This document shows positions 8,170-17,693 of a DNA stretch of 64,000 nucleotides, piece by piece. Each line of letters begins with the position of its first letter. Within the stretch, counting starts at the first letter, position 1. This DNA comes from Allokutzneria multivorans (GTDB lineage Bacteria > Actinomycetota > Actinomycetes > Mycobacteriales > Pseudonocardiaceae). Position numbers and translations under genes: made by a program. Under the pieces are notes generated by a model. The model was not told where the DNA came from. It saw nothing but the letters and a program-made list of their open reading frames with translations, and did no database searches. The stretch lies in assembly GCF_039537405.1 (NCBI RefSeq), contig NZ_BAABAL010000005.1, positions 930,001-994,000 on the forward strand. Direction: 5' to 3'.

Positions 8170-9738
8170 TTACTCCGCTCGGAGGAACGTCAGCTCCGAG
8201 AGTTCGGAGACGTTGCGCCCCTCGCTGCCCGCAAGCCCGGTGATCCAGAGCAGCACGTACTTGGTGCTGCCCTCGGGGTTCAGCTGGATCTCGGTGTCGC
8301 CGGAGGCGAGCGTTCCCGAGCCGATCACCTTGGTGTCCTCGAGGCTGGCGTCGTCGGAGGTCGCGCTGCGCACCTCGACGGTGGTGCCGTCGCTCGGCGA
8401 GTCCACCACGACCTTGGCCAGCTTCACGGCCTCGTCGAAGGTGACCATCACGCCAACGCCGGGCTTGGGCGCGGGGAACGGCTGCCGGTAGGTCAGCGTC
8501 TTCCAGCTGGAGCGCGGATCGCCGTCGATCACGCGCTTGATCCGGTTCACGTTGTCGGGCTCGCCGGAGACGTTGTAGACGCTCACCGAGGCGACTGCGG
8601 CGGGACCACCGGCCTTGGGCGGGTTGACCGGGGGCTGGGCGTTGCCGCCCCCGCCCGGCTGCGGGTTCGCGCCCGGCGACTGGCTGAACGCCACGGTGGG
8701 GCCGGAGTGGCTCGGCTGCTGCTGGAACATCCCGACCACCTGGAACGCCAGCCACGCGAAGACACCGACCGTCGCGGCGGCCAGCGCGGTGAAGCTCAGC
8801 GCGAGCTTGCGCTTGCGGCCGCGCTTGGTCTTGGCGATCTCGTCCGCGGACTCCGCCTGCTCGGCGGCGAGCCGCTCGTCCTCCGCCTTGATGGCGGCGG
8901 CCTCGGCCTCGTCGGCGGCCGTCTGCTCCAGCACGCGCAGGATCGCGGCACCCGTGCGCAGTCCGCCGATGCTGGTCTCCACCAGGCTCCGCACGGCGAC
9001 CGTGGAGATCTCGTGCGGCAGCGTGGGGCGCAGCGTCCTCGGAGAGACCACGGTGCCGTCAGGGCCCGTGGGGGCCGTGGGCAGTCCGTTGGTGCCCTCG
9101 GGCAGCGCCCAGCGGCCGGTCAGCAGCAGGTAGAGCGCGGCGCCGAGCCCTCGGACGTCCTGGCGGGCGTCGGCCTCCGGGAACGGGCCGGGGAAGGCGA
9201 GCCGGAGCTTGCCGTCGGCCGTCACGCGCAGGCGCATCGGGTGGTCGGTGCCGAGCACGAGACCGTTGTGGTGCGCGGCTTCCACGGCTCCGGCGAGCGG
9301 TTCGAGCAGCTTCGACGCCGTGCCAGCAGGCAGCGGCCCCTCCGCGACGAGGTCGATCAGGTCGGTGCCCTGGGTCCACTCCGCGACGACGATGCCGTAG
9401 AGCCCCTCGGCCGGGTCGAGGCCGTTGCCCTGCCACAGCACGTCGATGAGGCGGGCGACGCCGGGGTGCGAGAAACCGGCCTGGCGCATGGAGCGTTCGA
9501 GGGTGCGCCGCGCGCGGGCCGCGCTGTTCGGGTCGCGGGGGTCGCCGACGAGCAGCGTGAGCGCGACGTCCCGCCCGAGCGAGTTGTCCTTGCCGCGCCA
9601 GAACTGCGCGGGCACCCGGTCGTCGGAGCCGATGCGCGTGAGCAACCGGTAACGGCCACCCGCGATCGCGGCACCGGGCAGCAGGGCACCTGCCGCCTCC
9701 CGACGCGGTGCCTTGTGCTCGGACGGCGTGCCAGTCAC
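8170..9738 (-). CDS. Membrane pseudokinase with extracytoplasmic C-terminal domain (Rv3910 C-terminal-like)
   Basis: About 522 residues from the GTG at 9738, which has AGGGAG eight bases upstream; a GTG at 9813 would add 25. The N-terminal part has a protein-kinase fold but lacks the key residues: the VAxK lysine is replaced (VALTLL), HRD is lost (VLGTDHPMRL) and DFG is lost (LAFPGP). One membrane segment follows (about residues 312-338). A Gly/Pro-rich linker then leads to a beta-sandwich domain resembling F5/8-type glycan binders. In M. tuberculosis these domains are fused to MurJ in Rv3910, where the phosphorylated pseudokinase recruits FhaA. Here they form a separate gene 98 bases after murJ. 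A scaffold role is inferred. Confidence 0.82.
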   Translation of the reverse strand: MTGTPSEHKAPRREAAGALLPGAAIAGGRYRLLTRIGSDDRVPAQFWRGKDNSLGRDVALTLLVGDPRDPNSAARARRTLERSMRQAGFSHPGVARLIDVLWQGNGLDPAEGLYGIVVAEWTQGTDLIDLVAEGPLPAGTASKLLEPLAGAVEAAHHNGLVLGTDHPMRLRVTADGKLRLAFPGPFPEADARQDVRGLGAALYLLLTGRWALPEGTNGLPTAPTGPDGTVVSPRTLRPTLPHEISTVAVRSLVETSIGGLRTGAAILRVLEQTAADEAEAAAIKAEDERLAAEQAESADEIAKTKRGRKRKLALSFTALAAATVGVFAWLAFQVVGMFQQQPSHSGPTVAFSQSPGANPQPGGGGNAQPPVNPPKAGGPAAVASVSVYNVSGEPDNVNRIKRVIDGDPRSSWKTLTYRQPFPAPKPGVGVMVTFDEAVKLAKVVVDSPSDGTTVEVRSATSDDASLEDTKVIGSGTLASGDTEIQLNPEGSTKYVLLWITGLAGSEGRNVSELSELTFLRAE

Positions 9739-9836
9739 CCCGCACTCTCCCTCTTGCCGCGCGCCGTCGAGGACGGCCGTCGCCCCTGCGTGCGCGGTCA
9801 GCTCAGTCGTCACTCAGGGTACGTGAAAAGCGGAGT

Positions 9837-11495
9837 TCACTTGCGGCGAACGAGGCGACCGATCTTGGCGAGCGCCGGGCGGAGCTCCTCGATGTCCAGT
9901 GCCGCAAGGACAGCGAAGGTCGCGATGAGACCGAGCGGTCCCGCTGTGATGAGCGACACCACGGAGTACCAGTAGTTCGACGAGCCGACCGGAACGATCC
10001 AGTCGACCAGGACCGAGGCGCTGAACATGATCGCGCCGCCGATCACCGTGGCGAACACCGCGAGCGCGACGCTGCGCAGCGTCTTGGCCGTCCCCAGCTT
10101 GCCCAGCCGGACGCGCAGCCAGATGTCGCCGATCACCCAGCCCAGCAGGAAGGTCGCCGAGTTGACGACGGCGAGGCCGAGCACGACGTCGTCCGGGTCG
10201 AGCAGCTTGGGGCAGAGCAGGATCGCGGGGATCTTGAACGCCATCATCATCAGCATGATCAGCGCGGGCGTGCGCGCGTCCTTCATGGACTGGAACACGC
10301 GCATCTGCAACAGGTTCACCGCGTAGGGCAGCAGACCGAACGCGGACACGGCGAGCGTCGAGCCGAGGCTGTACGCCTGCTCGTAGCTGGTCTTGCCGAG
10401 GTTGAAGATCGAGACGCCGATGTCGCCGCCGATGACGGTCAGCGCACCGCTCACCGGAACCAGCATCAGCGCCATCAACCGGGTGCCGAGCCCGAGGTCG
10501 CCGACGACCGCCTTCATGTTGCCGTCGGCGGCGTTGCGGCTCATCCGGGGCATGATCGCGGTCAGCAGTGAGACGCCGAGGATGCCGTACGGCAGCTGGA
10601 AGAGCTGCCACGCCAGGCTGTACTGGGTCAGCGCGCCGTTGTCGGCGGCCGTGGCGACGCGGGTGTTCACGACGATGCCGATGATGCCGAAGACCGCGTA
10701 GAGCGAGGTCCAGCCCGCCAGCCCGGCGAACTCGGTCAGCCGCTTGTCCCAGCCCCAGCGCCAGCGGAACCGCACGCCGGCCCTGCGCATCGCCGGGAGC
10801 ATCACGAACGCCTGCACGGCGATGCCGAGCGTGGTGCCGACGCCGAGCACGAGCAGGTGCGCGTCGGTCATCCGCACCGGGTCGAGGGTCAGCTCGCCGG
10901 GCAGCAGCGCGTAGACACCGAGCGTGATCACGACGACCACGTTGTTCATCACCGGCGCCCACGCGGTGGGGCCGAAGACCCCGCGCGCGTTGAGCACGGC
11001 CATGAACAGCGCGCCGATCGCGAAGAACACGATCTCCGGCAGCAGCAGGTAGGCGAACGCCGTCGCCAGGTCCGGGTTGGCGCGATTGGTCGAGCCGTCG
11101 ACGTAGATCCTGGTCAGCAGCGGCGCGCAGGCGACGGCCACGATCGCCGCGCCCGTCGCCAGGATCGGCCCCATCGTCAGCAGTCGCTGCGTGTAGGCGA
11201 GCCCGCCGTCCGCGTCGTCCTTCTGCGCCCGCACCAGCAGCGGGACCAGGATGCTGGTGAGCACCCCGCCCAGCAGCAGCTCGTAGATCTGCAGCGGCAC
11301 GGTCAGCGCCGCGTTGTAGGAGTCGGTGATGACGCCGGAGCCGATGATCCACAGCAGCATGGCCCGCGAGCCGAACCCGGTGATCCGGCTGACCAGGGTG
11401 GCGATCGCCATCGAACCGCTGGTCTTCGCCAGCGACGGTTCTGGCTTCGCAGGCAGGGGAGCCGGACCGTTCGCGCCGGTCGTGCTGGCGGTCAT
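9837..11495 (-). CDS. murJ: Lipid II flippase MurJ (MviN)
   Basis: A 552-residue MATE/MVF-family membrane protein with about 14 hydrophobic segments and the early MurJ signature ATLVSRITGFGSRA. It moves lipid II across the cytoplasmic membrane for peptidoglycan synthesis. The ATG at 11495 overlaps the stop of the upstream DUF6049 gene (TGATG). Unlike Rv3910, it ends shortly after the last membrane segment, with only a short basic tail (IEELRPALAKIGRLVRRK). The kinase-like and outer domains follow as the next gene. Confidence 0.93.
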   Translation of the reverse strand: MTASTTGANGPAPLPAKPEPSLAKTSGSMAIATLVSRITGFGSRAMLLWIIGSGVITDSYNAALTVPLQIYELLLGGVLTSILVPLLVRAQKDDADGGLAYTQRLLTMGPILATGAAIVAVACAPLLTRIYVDGSTNRANPDLATAFAYLLLPEIVFFAIGALFMAVLNARGVFGPTAWAPVMNNVVVVITLGVYALLPGELTLDPVRMTDAHLLVLGVGTTLGIAVQAFVMLPAMRRAGVRFRWRWGWDKRLTEFAGLAGWTSLYAVFGIIGIVVNTRVATAADNGALTQYSLAWQLFQLPYGILGVSLLTAIMPRMSRNAADGNMKAVVGDLGLGTRLMALMLVPVSGALTVIGGDIGVSIFNLGKTSYEQAYSLGSTLAVSAFGLLPYAVNLLQMRVFQSMKDARTPALIMLMMMAFKIPAILLCPKLLDPDDVVLGLAVVNSATFLLGWVIGDIWLRVRLGKLGTAKTLRSVALAVFATVIGGAIMFSASVLVDWIVPVGSSNYWYSVVSLITAGPLGLIATFAVLAALDIEELRPALAKIGRLVRRK

Positions 11496-13669
11496 CACGT
11501 GCCTTCCGATTGCGGGAGTCGCTCGTTCATGTCCTCGACGGGCTTCTTCATCGTCGGGCCGTAGCGCAGCCGCTTGTACACGCGCCTGCCCATCATCCCG
11601 ACCATCAGCAGCCCCGCCGTCAGGGTGATGCCGAGGGTGACGCTGCCATAGGCCGCGGAGCGGATGGTCAGGCGCTTCGGGTTGCCGAGCACCATGCCCT
11701 TCTTGGGCGTGGTCAGCCAGGCGTCCACGGTGAACTGGCCGGAGCGGTTCACCTCGGCGGTGACCTTGACCTGGCGGCCGCCGCCGGGAGCGAGCTTCTC
11801 CTCCAGCGGTTCCGTGCGCAGTCCCGGGGTGTCGGAGAAGTTCAGCTGGACCTTCATCACCACGGGCAGGTCGTTGAGCAGCGTCAACGGCAGCGGGCTC
11901 GACGAGGAGGCCAGCGCGTAGGAGGTCGGCGGCTCGACAACGTCTACCTTGCTGGTCAGCGCCGCGACCTGGTCGAGGACCTCGGCGTTGGCCCCGGCAC
12001 CACCGGCGGGATCGGTGCGCCACGCCGAGGACATCGCGCGCAGCAGGCCGAGCTGGAGCGGATCGGTGAGCGCGCTCGGCCGGACCTTCCGCGCCGGGTC
12101 CTCCTCCATGTAGTTGACCATGTCGCGGATCGTGTTGCGGGCGTCGAGCACCTTGTTGGTCAGCTCTGGGGAGATCTCCCGCGCACCACCCGCAGGCGGG
12201 TAGTTCAACGGCACCGTGCGGCCCGGGTTGTACACCGCGGCCAGGTCGGTCAGCCGCTTCGCCTTGGCCAGGCGGTCGCCCTCGACCAGCTGCCCGGTCG
12301 CGCGCAGCAGCGCCGTCAGCTCCTCCGCGGACTCCGTCCACCGCCTCGGCGGTGTCACAAGCACGCTGCCGCCGGTCTTGCCGACCACGCCCGCCCGGTA
12401 GGCGATCGCGGCGAGGGCGTTCTGCATGCGCAGCGCGCCGCTCTGGTTCGCCCGCTCGAAGGCGGTGTTCACGATGGGGTCGGCGATCAGCACGCTCGGG
12501 CCGGTCTGCACGCCCTCCTTGGCCGCGGTCACCCGGACCGGCTGGTGGGCGGGCGGGTTCTGCTGGAGCCCGCGCTGGTCCATCACCACGACGGTCTCGT
12601 CAAGGTCGGCCAGCGCCCTGGCGTCGAGCACGCCGTCAGCGGGCCACGCGACGTGCTGCAGCGGCACCGCGCTCAGCGCCTCGGTGACGATGGAGTCCTT
12701 CTCGCGGGAGAGCTTCTCCAGGTCGGTCAGCCCGGCCCTGGACAGCGCGACCAGGTCTACGTCGGCGAAGGGCAGCGTGAGCACGCAGCGGCCCTGCACC
12801 ACGTCCCTGAGCCGGTCCAGCCACTGCTTCGCGGCGGCCGACGCCGAGCGCTCGACGATCTGCTCCCCGCTGCGGACGGCGTAGTTCGTCGTCATCGCGC
12901 TCACGGTGCTGATCAGGTCGGGGTCGATGGCGAAGCACAGGGAACTGCCGACGGCGGAGTTCTTCGGCGCGGCCTCCTCGACCGCCTCGACCAGGTTCGA
13001 CAGCCGCCCGCCCGGCTGGAGCGCCTTGGCGAGCTCGTCGTTGCGCAGCACCTTGCGCTTCTCCTGGTAGGAGTCGAACGCCGACAGCAGGTGCGGCTTG
13101 TCGGTGATCGGCCAGAGCACGGTGATCGTCGCGGGTGCGGCGGGCGGCGGCGCGGTCCCGCCCGCCGTGCCGAGCACGGGCAGCAGCATCCGGCTCTCCG
13201 CGATCCGGGTCTGCCCGCCGTACTCCGGATAGCCGTTGAGGTTGACCAGCATCGGGTAGACACCGGGCGCGGTGATCTTCAGCGCGTCCAGCGGCACGGT
13301 GAAGTCCACCCGCGCGCTCTGCCCGGGGTCGAGCGCGTCGGCGACCTTGGACCAGCGCGAGGACTGGTCGGTGGCCACGGTCCCGGTCAGCGCCGCGTGG
13401 GCCTTGTCGTCGCTGGCCAGCGCCTGGCCGACCTGGACGCGCGCTTCGATCCGGCTCACCTTGCGGTCGCTGATGTTGGTCAGCCGTCCGGTGACCCTGA
13501 TCTCCGTCGCGTCCGATGTCACCACCCTCGGGGAGATCGCGTCGAGGTCGAGCCTGCCGTGCTTGGGCACGTCGGCACCGGTGTCCCCGGTCCCGCGCTG
13601 CGCGTGCGCCAGCGGCGTCGTACCGAGCAGAAAAGCGGCCACTCCCAGCGCCGCGAACAGGCGTTTCAC
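11495..13669 (-). CDS. DUF6049 family exported membrane protein (Rv3909-like)
   Basis: 724 residues with a signal peptide (cleavage near AHA-QR, about residue 23), a long extracytoplasmic part and one C-terminal membrane segment (about 675-697) followed by a short basic tail. An N-terminal beta-sandwich segment (ITAPGVYPMLVNLNGYP) is conserved in the family. It sits in the mutT4-murJ gene string exactly like Rv3909. Its start overlaps the mutT4 stop by four bases and its stop overlaps the murJ start. Function is not established. Linkage to murJ suggests a role in cell-wall assembly outside the membrane. Confidence 0.85.
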   Translation of the reverse strand: MKRLFAALGVAAFLLGTTPLAHAQRGTGDTGADVPKHGRLDLDAISPRVVTSDATEIRVTGRLTNISDRKVSRIEARVQVGQALASDDKAHAALTGTVATDQSSRWSKVADALDPGQSARVDFTVPLDALKITAPGVYPMLVNLNGYPEYGGQTRIAESRMLLPVLGTAGGTAPPPAAPATITVLWPITDKPHLLSAFDSYQEKRKVLRNDELAKALQPGGRLSNLVEAVEEAAPKNSAVGSSLCFAIDPDLISTVSAMTTNYAVRSGEQIVERSASAAAKQWLDRLRDVVQGRCVLTLPFADVDLVALSRAGLTDLEKLSREKDSIVTEALSAVPLQHVAWPADGVLDARALADLDETVVVMDQRGLQQNPPAHQPVRVTAAKEGVQTGPSVLIADPIVNTAFERANQSGALRMQNALAAIAYRAGVVGKTGGSVLVTPPRRWTESAEELTALLRATGQLVEGDRLAKAKRLTDLAAVYNPGRTVPLNYPPAGGAREISPELTNKVLDARNTIRDMVNYMEEDPARKVRPSALTDPLQLGLLRAMSSAWRTDPAGGAGANAEVLDQVAALTSKVDVVEPPTSYALASSSSPLPLTLLNDLPVVMKVQLNFSDTPGLRTEPLEEKLAPGGGRQVKVTAEVNRSGQFTVDAWLTTPKKGMVLGNPKRLTIRSAAYGSVTLGITLTAGLLMVGMMGRRVYKRLRYGPTMKKPVEDMNERLPQSEGT

Positions 13670-14175
13670 GCCGACTCCTGACCCTCACCCAGCAGCTCGG
13701 CCGCCCGGCGCACCAGTCGGCGCTCGTCGACGTACGCGAGCCGCGCGTCCAGCTCACCCAGCGGCACCCACGCCACTTCGGTGACCTCCACGTCCTCATC
13801 GGAAAGCTCTCCGCCCACCGCTTCCAGCAGGAAGTGGTGGACGGTCTTGTGCACTCGCCGGTCCTCGGCGACGAACCAGTAGTCGATCGTTCCCAGCGGC
13901 ATCAGGATCCTGCCCCTGATGCCGGTCTCCTCGGCCACCTCGCGCACCGCGGCCTGCTCGGCGGTCTCACCGGCCTCGATGTGGCCCTTCGGCAGCGACC
14001 AGAGCAGTCGCCCCCTGCGGTCCAGCCTGCCGATGAGCGCGGCGTGCGCGCGGCCGGGGTCCAGCACCAGCCCGCCCGCCGAGACCTCGTCGACGGTCCG
14101 CAGGGGCCGCTTGGGGGTCCGTCGGTTCCGTCGACCCGGCTTGGTACCGCCGGAACGGCCGGAAGGGGGAGGCAT
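13666..14175 (-). CDS. mutT4: NUDIX hydrolase (MutT4-like)
   Basis: A 169-residue protein with a complete Nudix box at residues 64-86 (G-x5-E-x7-RE-x-EE-x-G), giving the Mg-binding site for hydrolysis of nucleoside diphosphates linked to another moiety. The first 25 residues are basic and Pro/Arg-rich. It is the first gene of the string mutT4-DUF6049-murJ-pseudokinase-sigM and diverges from pcnA, as Rv3908 does from Rv3907c. Substrate preference (oxidised nucleotide or other) cannot be told from sequence. Confidence 0.88.
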   Translation of the reverse strand: MPPPSGRSGGTKPGRRNRRTPKRPLRTVDEVSAGGLVLDPGRAHAALIGRLDRRGRLLWSLPKGHIEAGETAEQAAVREVAEETGIRGRILMPLGTIDYWFVAEDRRVHKTVHHFLLEAVGGELSDEDVEVTEVAWVPLGELDARLAYVDERRLVRRAAELLGEGQESA

Positions 14176-14241
14176 ACCGGCGATGGTAGTGGCGGGGGGT
14201 TGCGGTGATGACGAGCCGCGAAGTCAGTGGGCGGGCTGCCA

Positions 14242-14258
14242 TATGCTCGCTTCTCGTG
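14242..14258 (+). promoter_or_regulatory. -10 element and probable leaderless start of pcnA
   Basis: TATGCT at 14242-14247 fits TANNNT and lies nine bases before the GTG at 14256, so transcription would begin at or next to the start codon. No Shine-Dalgarno sequence precedes this GTG. Confidence 0.5.
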
Positions 14259-15704
14259 TCCGGACCAGCAGCCCCCTCCGCAGCAACCGAGCAGGACGCC
14301 CCCGTGGAACCGCTTCGGATAGCCCCCCTCGCCGACGAGCTCGGCGAGCGCTTCGCCGCGGCGGGCCATCGGCTGTTCCTCGTCGGCGGGAGCGTGCGCG
14401 ACCTGCTGCTCGGCCGCGAGGGCAACGACCTGGACTTCACCACCGACGCGCGCCCCGAGCAGGTGCAGCGCGTGGTGGCCGGCTGGGCGGACGCCGTCTG
14501 GGACACCGGTATCGCCTTCGGCACCCTCGGCATCGTCAAGAACGGCAGCACGCTGGAGGTCACGACCTTCCGCGCCGATACCTACGATCGGGTGAGCCGC
14601 AACCCCGAGGTGGTCTTCGGCGACACCATCGACGGCGACCTGCTGCGGCGGGACTTCACCGTCAACGCGATGGCCGTCGAGCTGCCCTCGCGCCGCTTCG
14701 TCGACCTGCACGGCGGCCGCGAGGCGCTGGCCGCGAAGGTGCTCGACACCCCGGCTCCGCCGAACGAGTCCTTCGCCGACGACCCGCTGCGCATGCTGCG
14801 CGCCGCCCGCTTCGTGGCCCAGCTCGGTTTCGCCGTCGCGCCGAGGGTGGTCGAGGCGATGCGCGGCATGGCCGAGGAGATCAACCGCGTCACCGCTGAG
14901 CGCGTGCAGGCGGAGCTGTCGAAGCTGCTCTGCGGCGAGCACGCGCGCAGGGGCGTGGAACTGCTGGTGGACACGGGTCTCGCGGACCACGTGCTGCCAG
15001 AAGTTCCCGCGATGCGGCTGGAAATCGATGAACACCATCAGCACAAGGACGTCTACCACCACTCGCTGGTTGTTCTTGATCAAGCGATTGACCTCGAAGA
15101 GGACGGCGCGGATCTGGTGCTGCGCCTGGCCGCGCTGCTCCACGACATCGGCAAGCCCGCGACCAGGCGTTTCGAGTCCGGTGGCGGGGTGAGCTTCCAC
15201 CACCACGAGGTGGTCGGCGCGAAAATGGTGCGCAAGCGGCTGCGCGCGCTGAAGTACTCCAAGGAAATCGTCGAGGACGTCGCGCAGCTGGTCTATCTGC
15301 ATTTGCGCTTCCACGGCTACGGCAAGGGCGAGTGGACCGATTCCGCGGTTCGCCGCTATGTCACCGATGCGGGTGATCTGCTCTCTCGGTTGCACAAGCT
15401 AGTGCGCGCGGACTGCACCACCCGCAACCGGCGCAAGGCCGGGGCGTTGCAGCGCACCTACGACGGCCTCGAGGAGCGGATCGCCAGGATCGCCGCCGAA
15501 GAGGACCTCAACAGGGTTCGCCCGGACCTCGACGGCAACGAGATCATGAGCCTGTTGGGCCTGTCCCCCGGCCCGCTGGTGGGCCAGGCTTGGAAGCACC
15601 TCAAGGAACTGCGCCTCGACAGGGGACCGCTCAGCAGGGACGAGGCCGAGGCCGAGCTCAAGGAGTGGGCCAAGGCGAAGGGGCTGGGCGACGGGGGTTC
15701 CTGA
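14256..15704 (+). CDS. pcnA: CCA tRNA nucleotidyltransferase
   Basis: 482 residues, close to the mycobacterial enzyme. The class II nucleotidyltransferase head has LFLVGGSVRDLLLG and DLDF (catalytic Asp pair), followed by the poly(A) polymerase RNA-binding fold. An HD domain follows with LLHDIGKP. It adds or repairs the 3' CCA end of tRNAs. I chose the GTG at 14256 because of the -10 element nine bases upstream and the fit to family length. An ORF-extending ATG at 14205 and a GTG at 14304 are the alternatives. It diverges from mutT4. Confidence 0.93.
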   Translation: MSGPAAPSAATEQDAPVEPLRIAPLADELGERFAAAGHRLFLVGGSVRDLLLGREGNDLDFTTDARPEQVQRVVAGWADAVWDTGIAFGTLGIVKNGSTLEVTTFRADTYDRVSRNPEVVFGDTIDGDLLRRDFTVNAMAVELPSRRFVDLHGGREALAAKVLDTPAPPNESFADDPLRMLRAARFVAQLGFAVAPRVVEAMRGMAEEINRVTAERVQAELSKLLCGEHARRGVELLVDTGLADHVLPEVPAMRLEIDEHHQHKDVYHHSLVVLDQAIDLEEDGADLVLRLAALLHDIGKPATRRFESGGGVSFHHHEVVGAKMVRKRLRALKYSKEIVEDVAQLVYLHLRFHGYGKGEWTDSAVRRYVTDAGDLLSRLHKLVRADCTTRNRRKAGALQRTYDGLEERIARIAAEEDLNRVRPDLDGNEIMSLLGLSPGPLVGQAWKHLKELRLDRGPLSRDEAEAELKEWAKAKGLGDGGS

Positions 15705-15724
15705 GGCCGACCAAGGGGGGTCGC

Positions 15725-16081
15725 ATGATCAGGAAGTTCGTTGTCGTCGCGCTGTCCGTCGTCGCGCTGGTGGGATGTAGACCGACCACCGCGCCGCCAC
15801 CGGCCGCTCCCGTCACCACCACGACGACCACGGTGGCGAAGGCTCCGGTGGCCTCGGGTGACGTGACGGTGCCGAACGTCGTCGGCATGGAACACCAGAA
15901 GGCCCAGGACACGATGCAGGCGGCCGGTCTGCGCAACCTCGCGGAGGAGGACGCGACCGGCCGCAAGCGCCTGCTGATCAACGACAGGAACTGGGTCGTC
16001 GTCACCCAGGAGCCCGCAGCCGGTTCCGTCGTCCCGAAGACGACCAAGGTCCTGCTGAAGTCCAAGAAGAAGGACGACTAG
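15725..16081 (+). CDS. PASTA-domain lipoprotein
   Basis: A 118-residue protein. The start has a G-rich site (GGGGGG) four bases upstream. A signal peptide ends in the lipobox LVGC (C18). A Pro/Thr-rich linker follows, then one PASTA domain (about residues 45-115: VTVPNVVGM, VVVTQEPAAGSVV). PASTA domains bind peptidoglycan fragments or beta-lactams and usually occur on PknB-type kinases or PBPs. A free lipoprotein form would sit on the outer face of the membrane. It lies 20 bases after pcnA and is probably co-transcribed with it. Confidence 0.85.
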   Translation: MIRKFVVVALSVVALVGCRPTTAPPPAAPVTTTTTTVAKAPVASGDVTVPNVVGMEHQKAQDTMQAAGLRNLAEEDATGRKRLLINDRNWVVVTQEPAAGSVVPKTTKVLLKSKKKDD

Positions 16082-16220
16082 ACGCCCTGCTCGTGGGCGG
16101 AGAAGTGGTGCAGCGGCACAACCGGCATCGGCCGTGGCCCGCGCGGACCACCTCGTCCGCGTCGCCTTCGGTGGTCGGGATCGTCGGGGCAGCTGTCTCC
16201 GTGATCGTCAGCACGAGTGC

Positions 16221-16253
16221 GGGGTTCGGGGGCCTTGAAGACGCCTGAACCCC
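16221..16253. terminator. Possible terminator between PASTA and MFS genes
   Basis: GGGGTTC (16221-16227) pairs with GAACCCC (16247-16253). It lies between two converging genes. The rest of the 16082-16260 gap shows no convincing gene. Confidence 0.55.
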
Positions 16254-16260
16254 GTGGCGG

Positions 16261-17586
16261 TCAGGCGGTGCGGCGGCTCATGCGGCGGTCGACGAGCAGG
16301 TAGGCGGCGAGGCCGACGAGGTAGGCGCAGGCGCCCGCCGCCATCAGCTCGGGGGACCTGCCGTCGGGGGCGACGAGCAGCGCGGTCACGGTGATCGCGC
16401 TGACGAAGGTCAGGTTGAACAGCGCGTCGTAGAGCGCGAACACCCTCCCCCGCGCCTCGTCGCCGACGTCGTGCTGCACGGCGGAGTCCACGCAGAGCTT
16501 GATGATCTGGCTGCAGCACGCGACGACGAGCACGGCGCCGAGGATGCTGGGCAGCGTCATGATCAGGCCGAGTCCGAGCTGAGCGGCGGCGGAGACGAAC
16601 AGCGCGCCGCAGACGGTGGCCTTCCTGCCGAAGCGGTGCACGGCGGGCGCGGTGATGAAGGCGGCGAGCACCAGGCCGACCGCTCCGGCGGCCAGCGCTT
16701 CGCCGACCCCAGCGATCCCGGCCTTGAGCCAGCCGACGTCGGTGAAGGCGAAGCGCATGAGCAGCAGTCCGAGCAGCATCGACGTTCCGAAGCCGACACG
16801 GTGGGCGATCAGCGCGGCGAAGCCGGTGGCGACGCTGCGGGTGCGCGCGGCGACCTTGCCGCTGTCGATCAGGCCGTGGGCGATCGCGGTGACGGCCTTC
16901 GCGGGCTCGTCGCGCTCATCGGGGCCGAGCGAGCCCTTGGCGAAGCCGGAGGCGGCCAGTGCGGCGAACACGGAGCCGAACACGGCGCACGCGGTCACCC
17001 ACGCGGAGCCGAAGTCGTCACCGCCGAAGACCGAGCGCAGCGCGAAGGCGCAGCCACCGCCGACGGCGGCCATGGCGGCACCACCGGTCGCGAGGATGGC
17101 GTTGGCCTCGACGAGGTGCTTCTCGTCCATGGTGTGCGGCAGCGACGCGGACAGACCGGCGCCGACGAAGCGGCTCACGCCCATCACGAGCAGCGCGCTC
17201 GCGTACAGCGGCAGCCCGGCGACCCCGGTGCCGACCGCAACGGCGACCAGCAGGATGAGCGCGCCGCGCAGGAGGTTCGCGACCAACAGCACCTGGCGCC
17301 GGTCCCACCGGTCGAGCAGCGCGCCCGCGAACGGTCCGACCAGCGAGTACGGCAGCAGGATCACGGCGAAACCAGCCGCGATGGCCAGCGGATCGGCCTC
17401 GCGCTCGGGGTTGAACAGCACGGCGCCGCCGATGCCCGCCTGGAAGACGCCGTCGCCCCAGTGGGCGAGGAACCGCGTGATCAACAACCTGGCGTAGCCG
17501 GGGGTGCCGAGCAGTCGGCGCAGGCCGAGCCGGGGCGGCTTCGTCGAGGGTTCTGCGGCGGCCGGGTCCCCCGTGGCGGTCGTCAC
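16261..17586 (-). CDS. MFS transporter
   Basis: About 441 residues from the GTG at 17586 (nine more if an upstream start is used), with about 12 hydrophobic segments and an MFS-type loop after TM2-3 (GALLDRWDRRQVLL). No substrate can be inferred. Next to the divergent yqgE gene it matches Rv0037c in M. tuberculosis. Its C-terminus faces the PASTA lipoprotein gene across a weak terminator. Confidence 0.85.
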   Translation of the reverse strand: MTTATGDPAAAEPSTKPPRLGLRRLLGTPGYARLLITRFLAHWGDGVFQAGIGGAVLFNPEREADPLAIAAGFAVILLPYSLVGPFAGALLDRWDRRQVLLVANLLRGALILLVAVAVGTGVAGLPLYASALLVMGVSRFVGAGLSASLPHTMDEKHLVEANAILATGGAAMAAVGGGCAFALRSVFGGDDFGSAWVTACAVFGSVFAALAASGFAKGSLGPDERDEPAKAVTAIAHGLIDSGKVAARTRSVATGFAALIAHRVGFGTSMLLGLLLMRFAFTDVGWLKAGIAGVGEALAAGAVGLVLAAFITAPAVHRFGRKATVCGALFVSAAAQLGLGLIMTLPSILGAVLVVACCSQIIKLCVDSAVQHDVGDEARGRVFALYDALFNLTFVSAITVTALLVAPDGRSPELMAAGACAYLVGLAAYLLVDRRMSRRTA

Positions 17587-17693
17587 GGACCGAGGGTACG
17601 GGGCCGACGACACCGAGCACGAGCCCGCGACCCCGTACAGGGGAACGCGGCTTTCCGGCGCGGTTGTCGGCGGCAGAGAAGGTGAGTGGGATC

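Noticed and set aside
16002..16214. Small minus-strand gene in the PASTA-MFS gap
   Set aside because: Frames there give Arg/Asp-rich text, overlap the PASTA gene and have no ribosome site.
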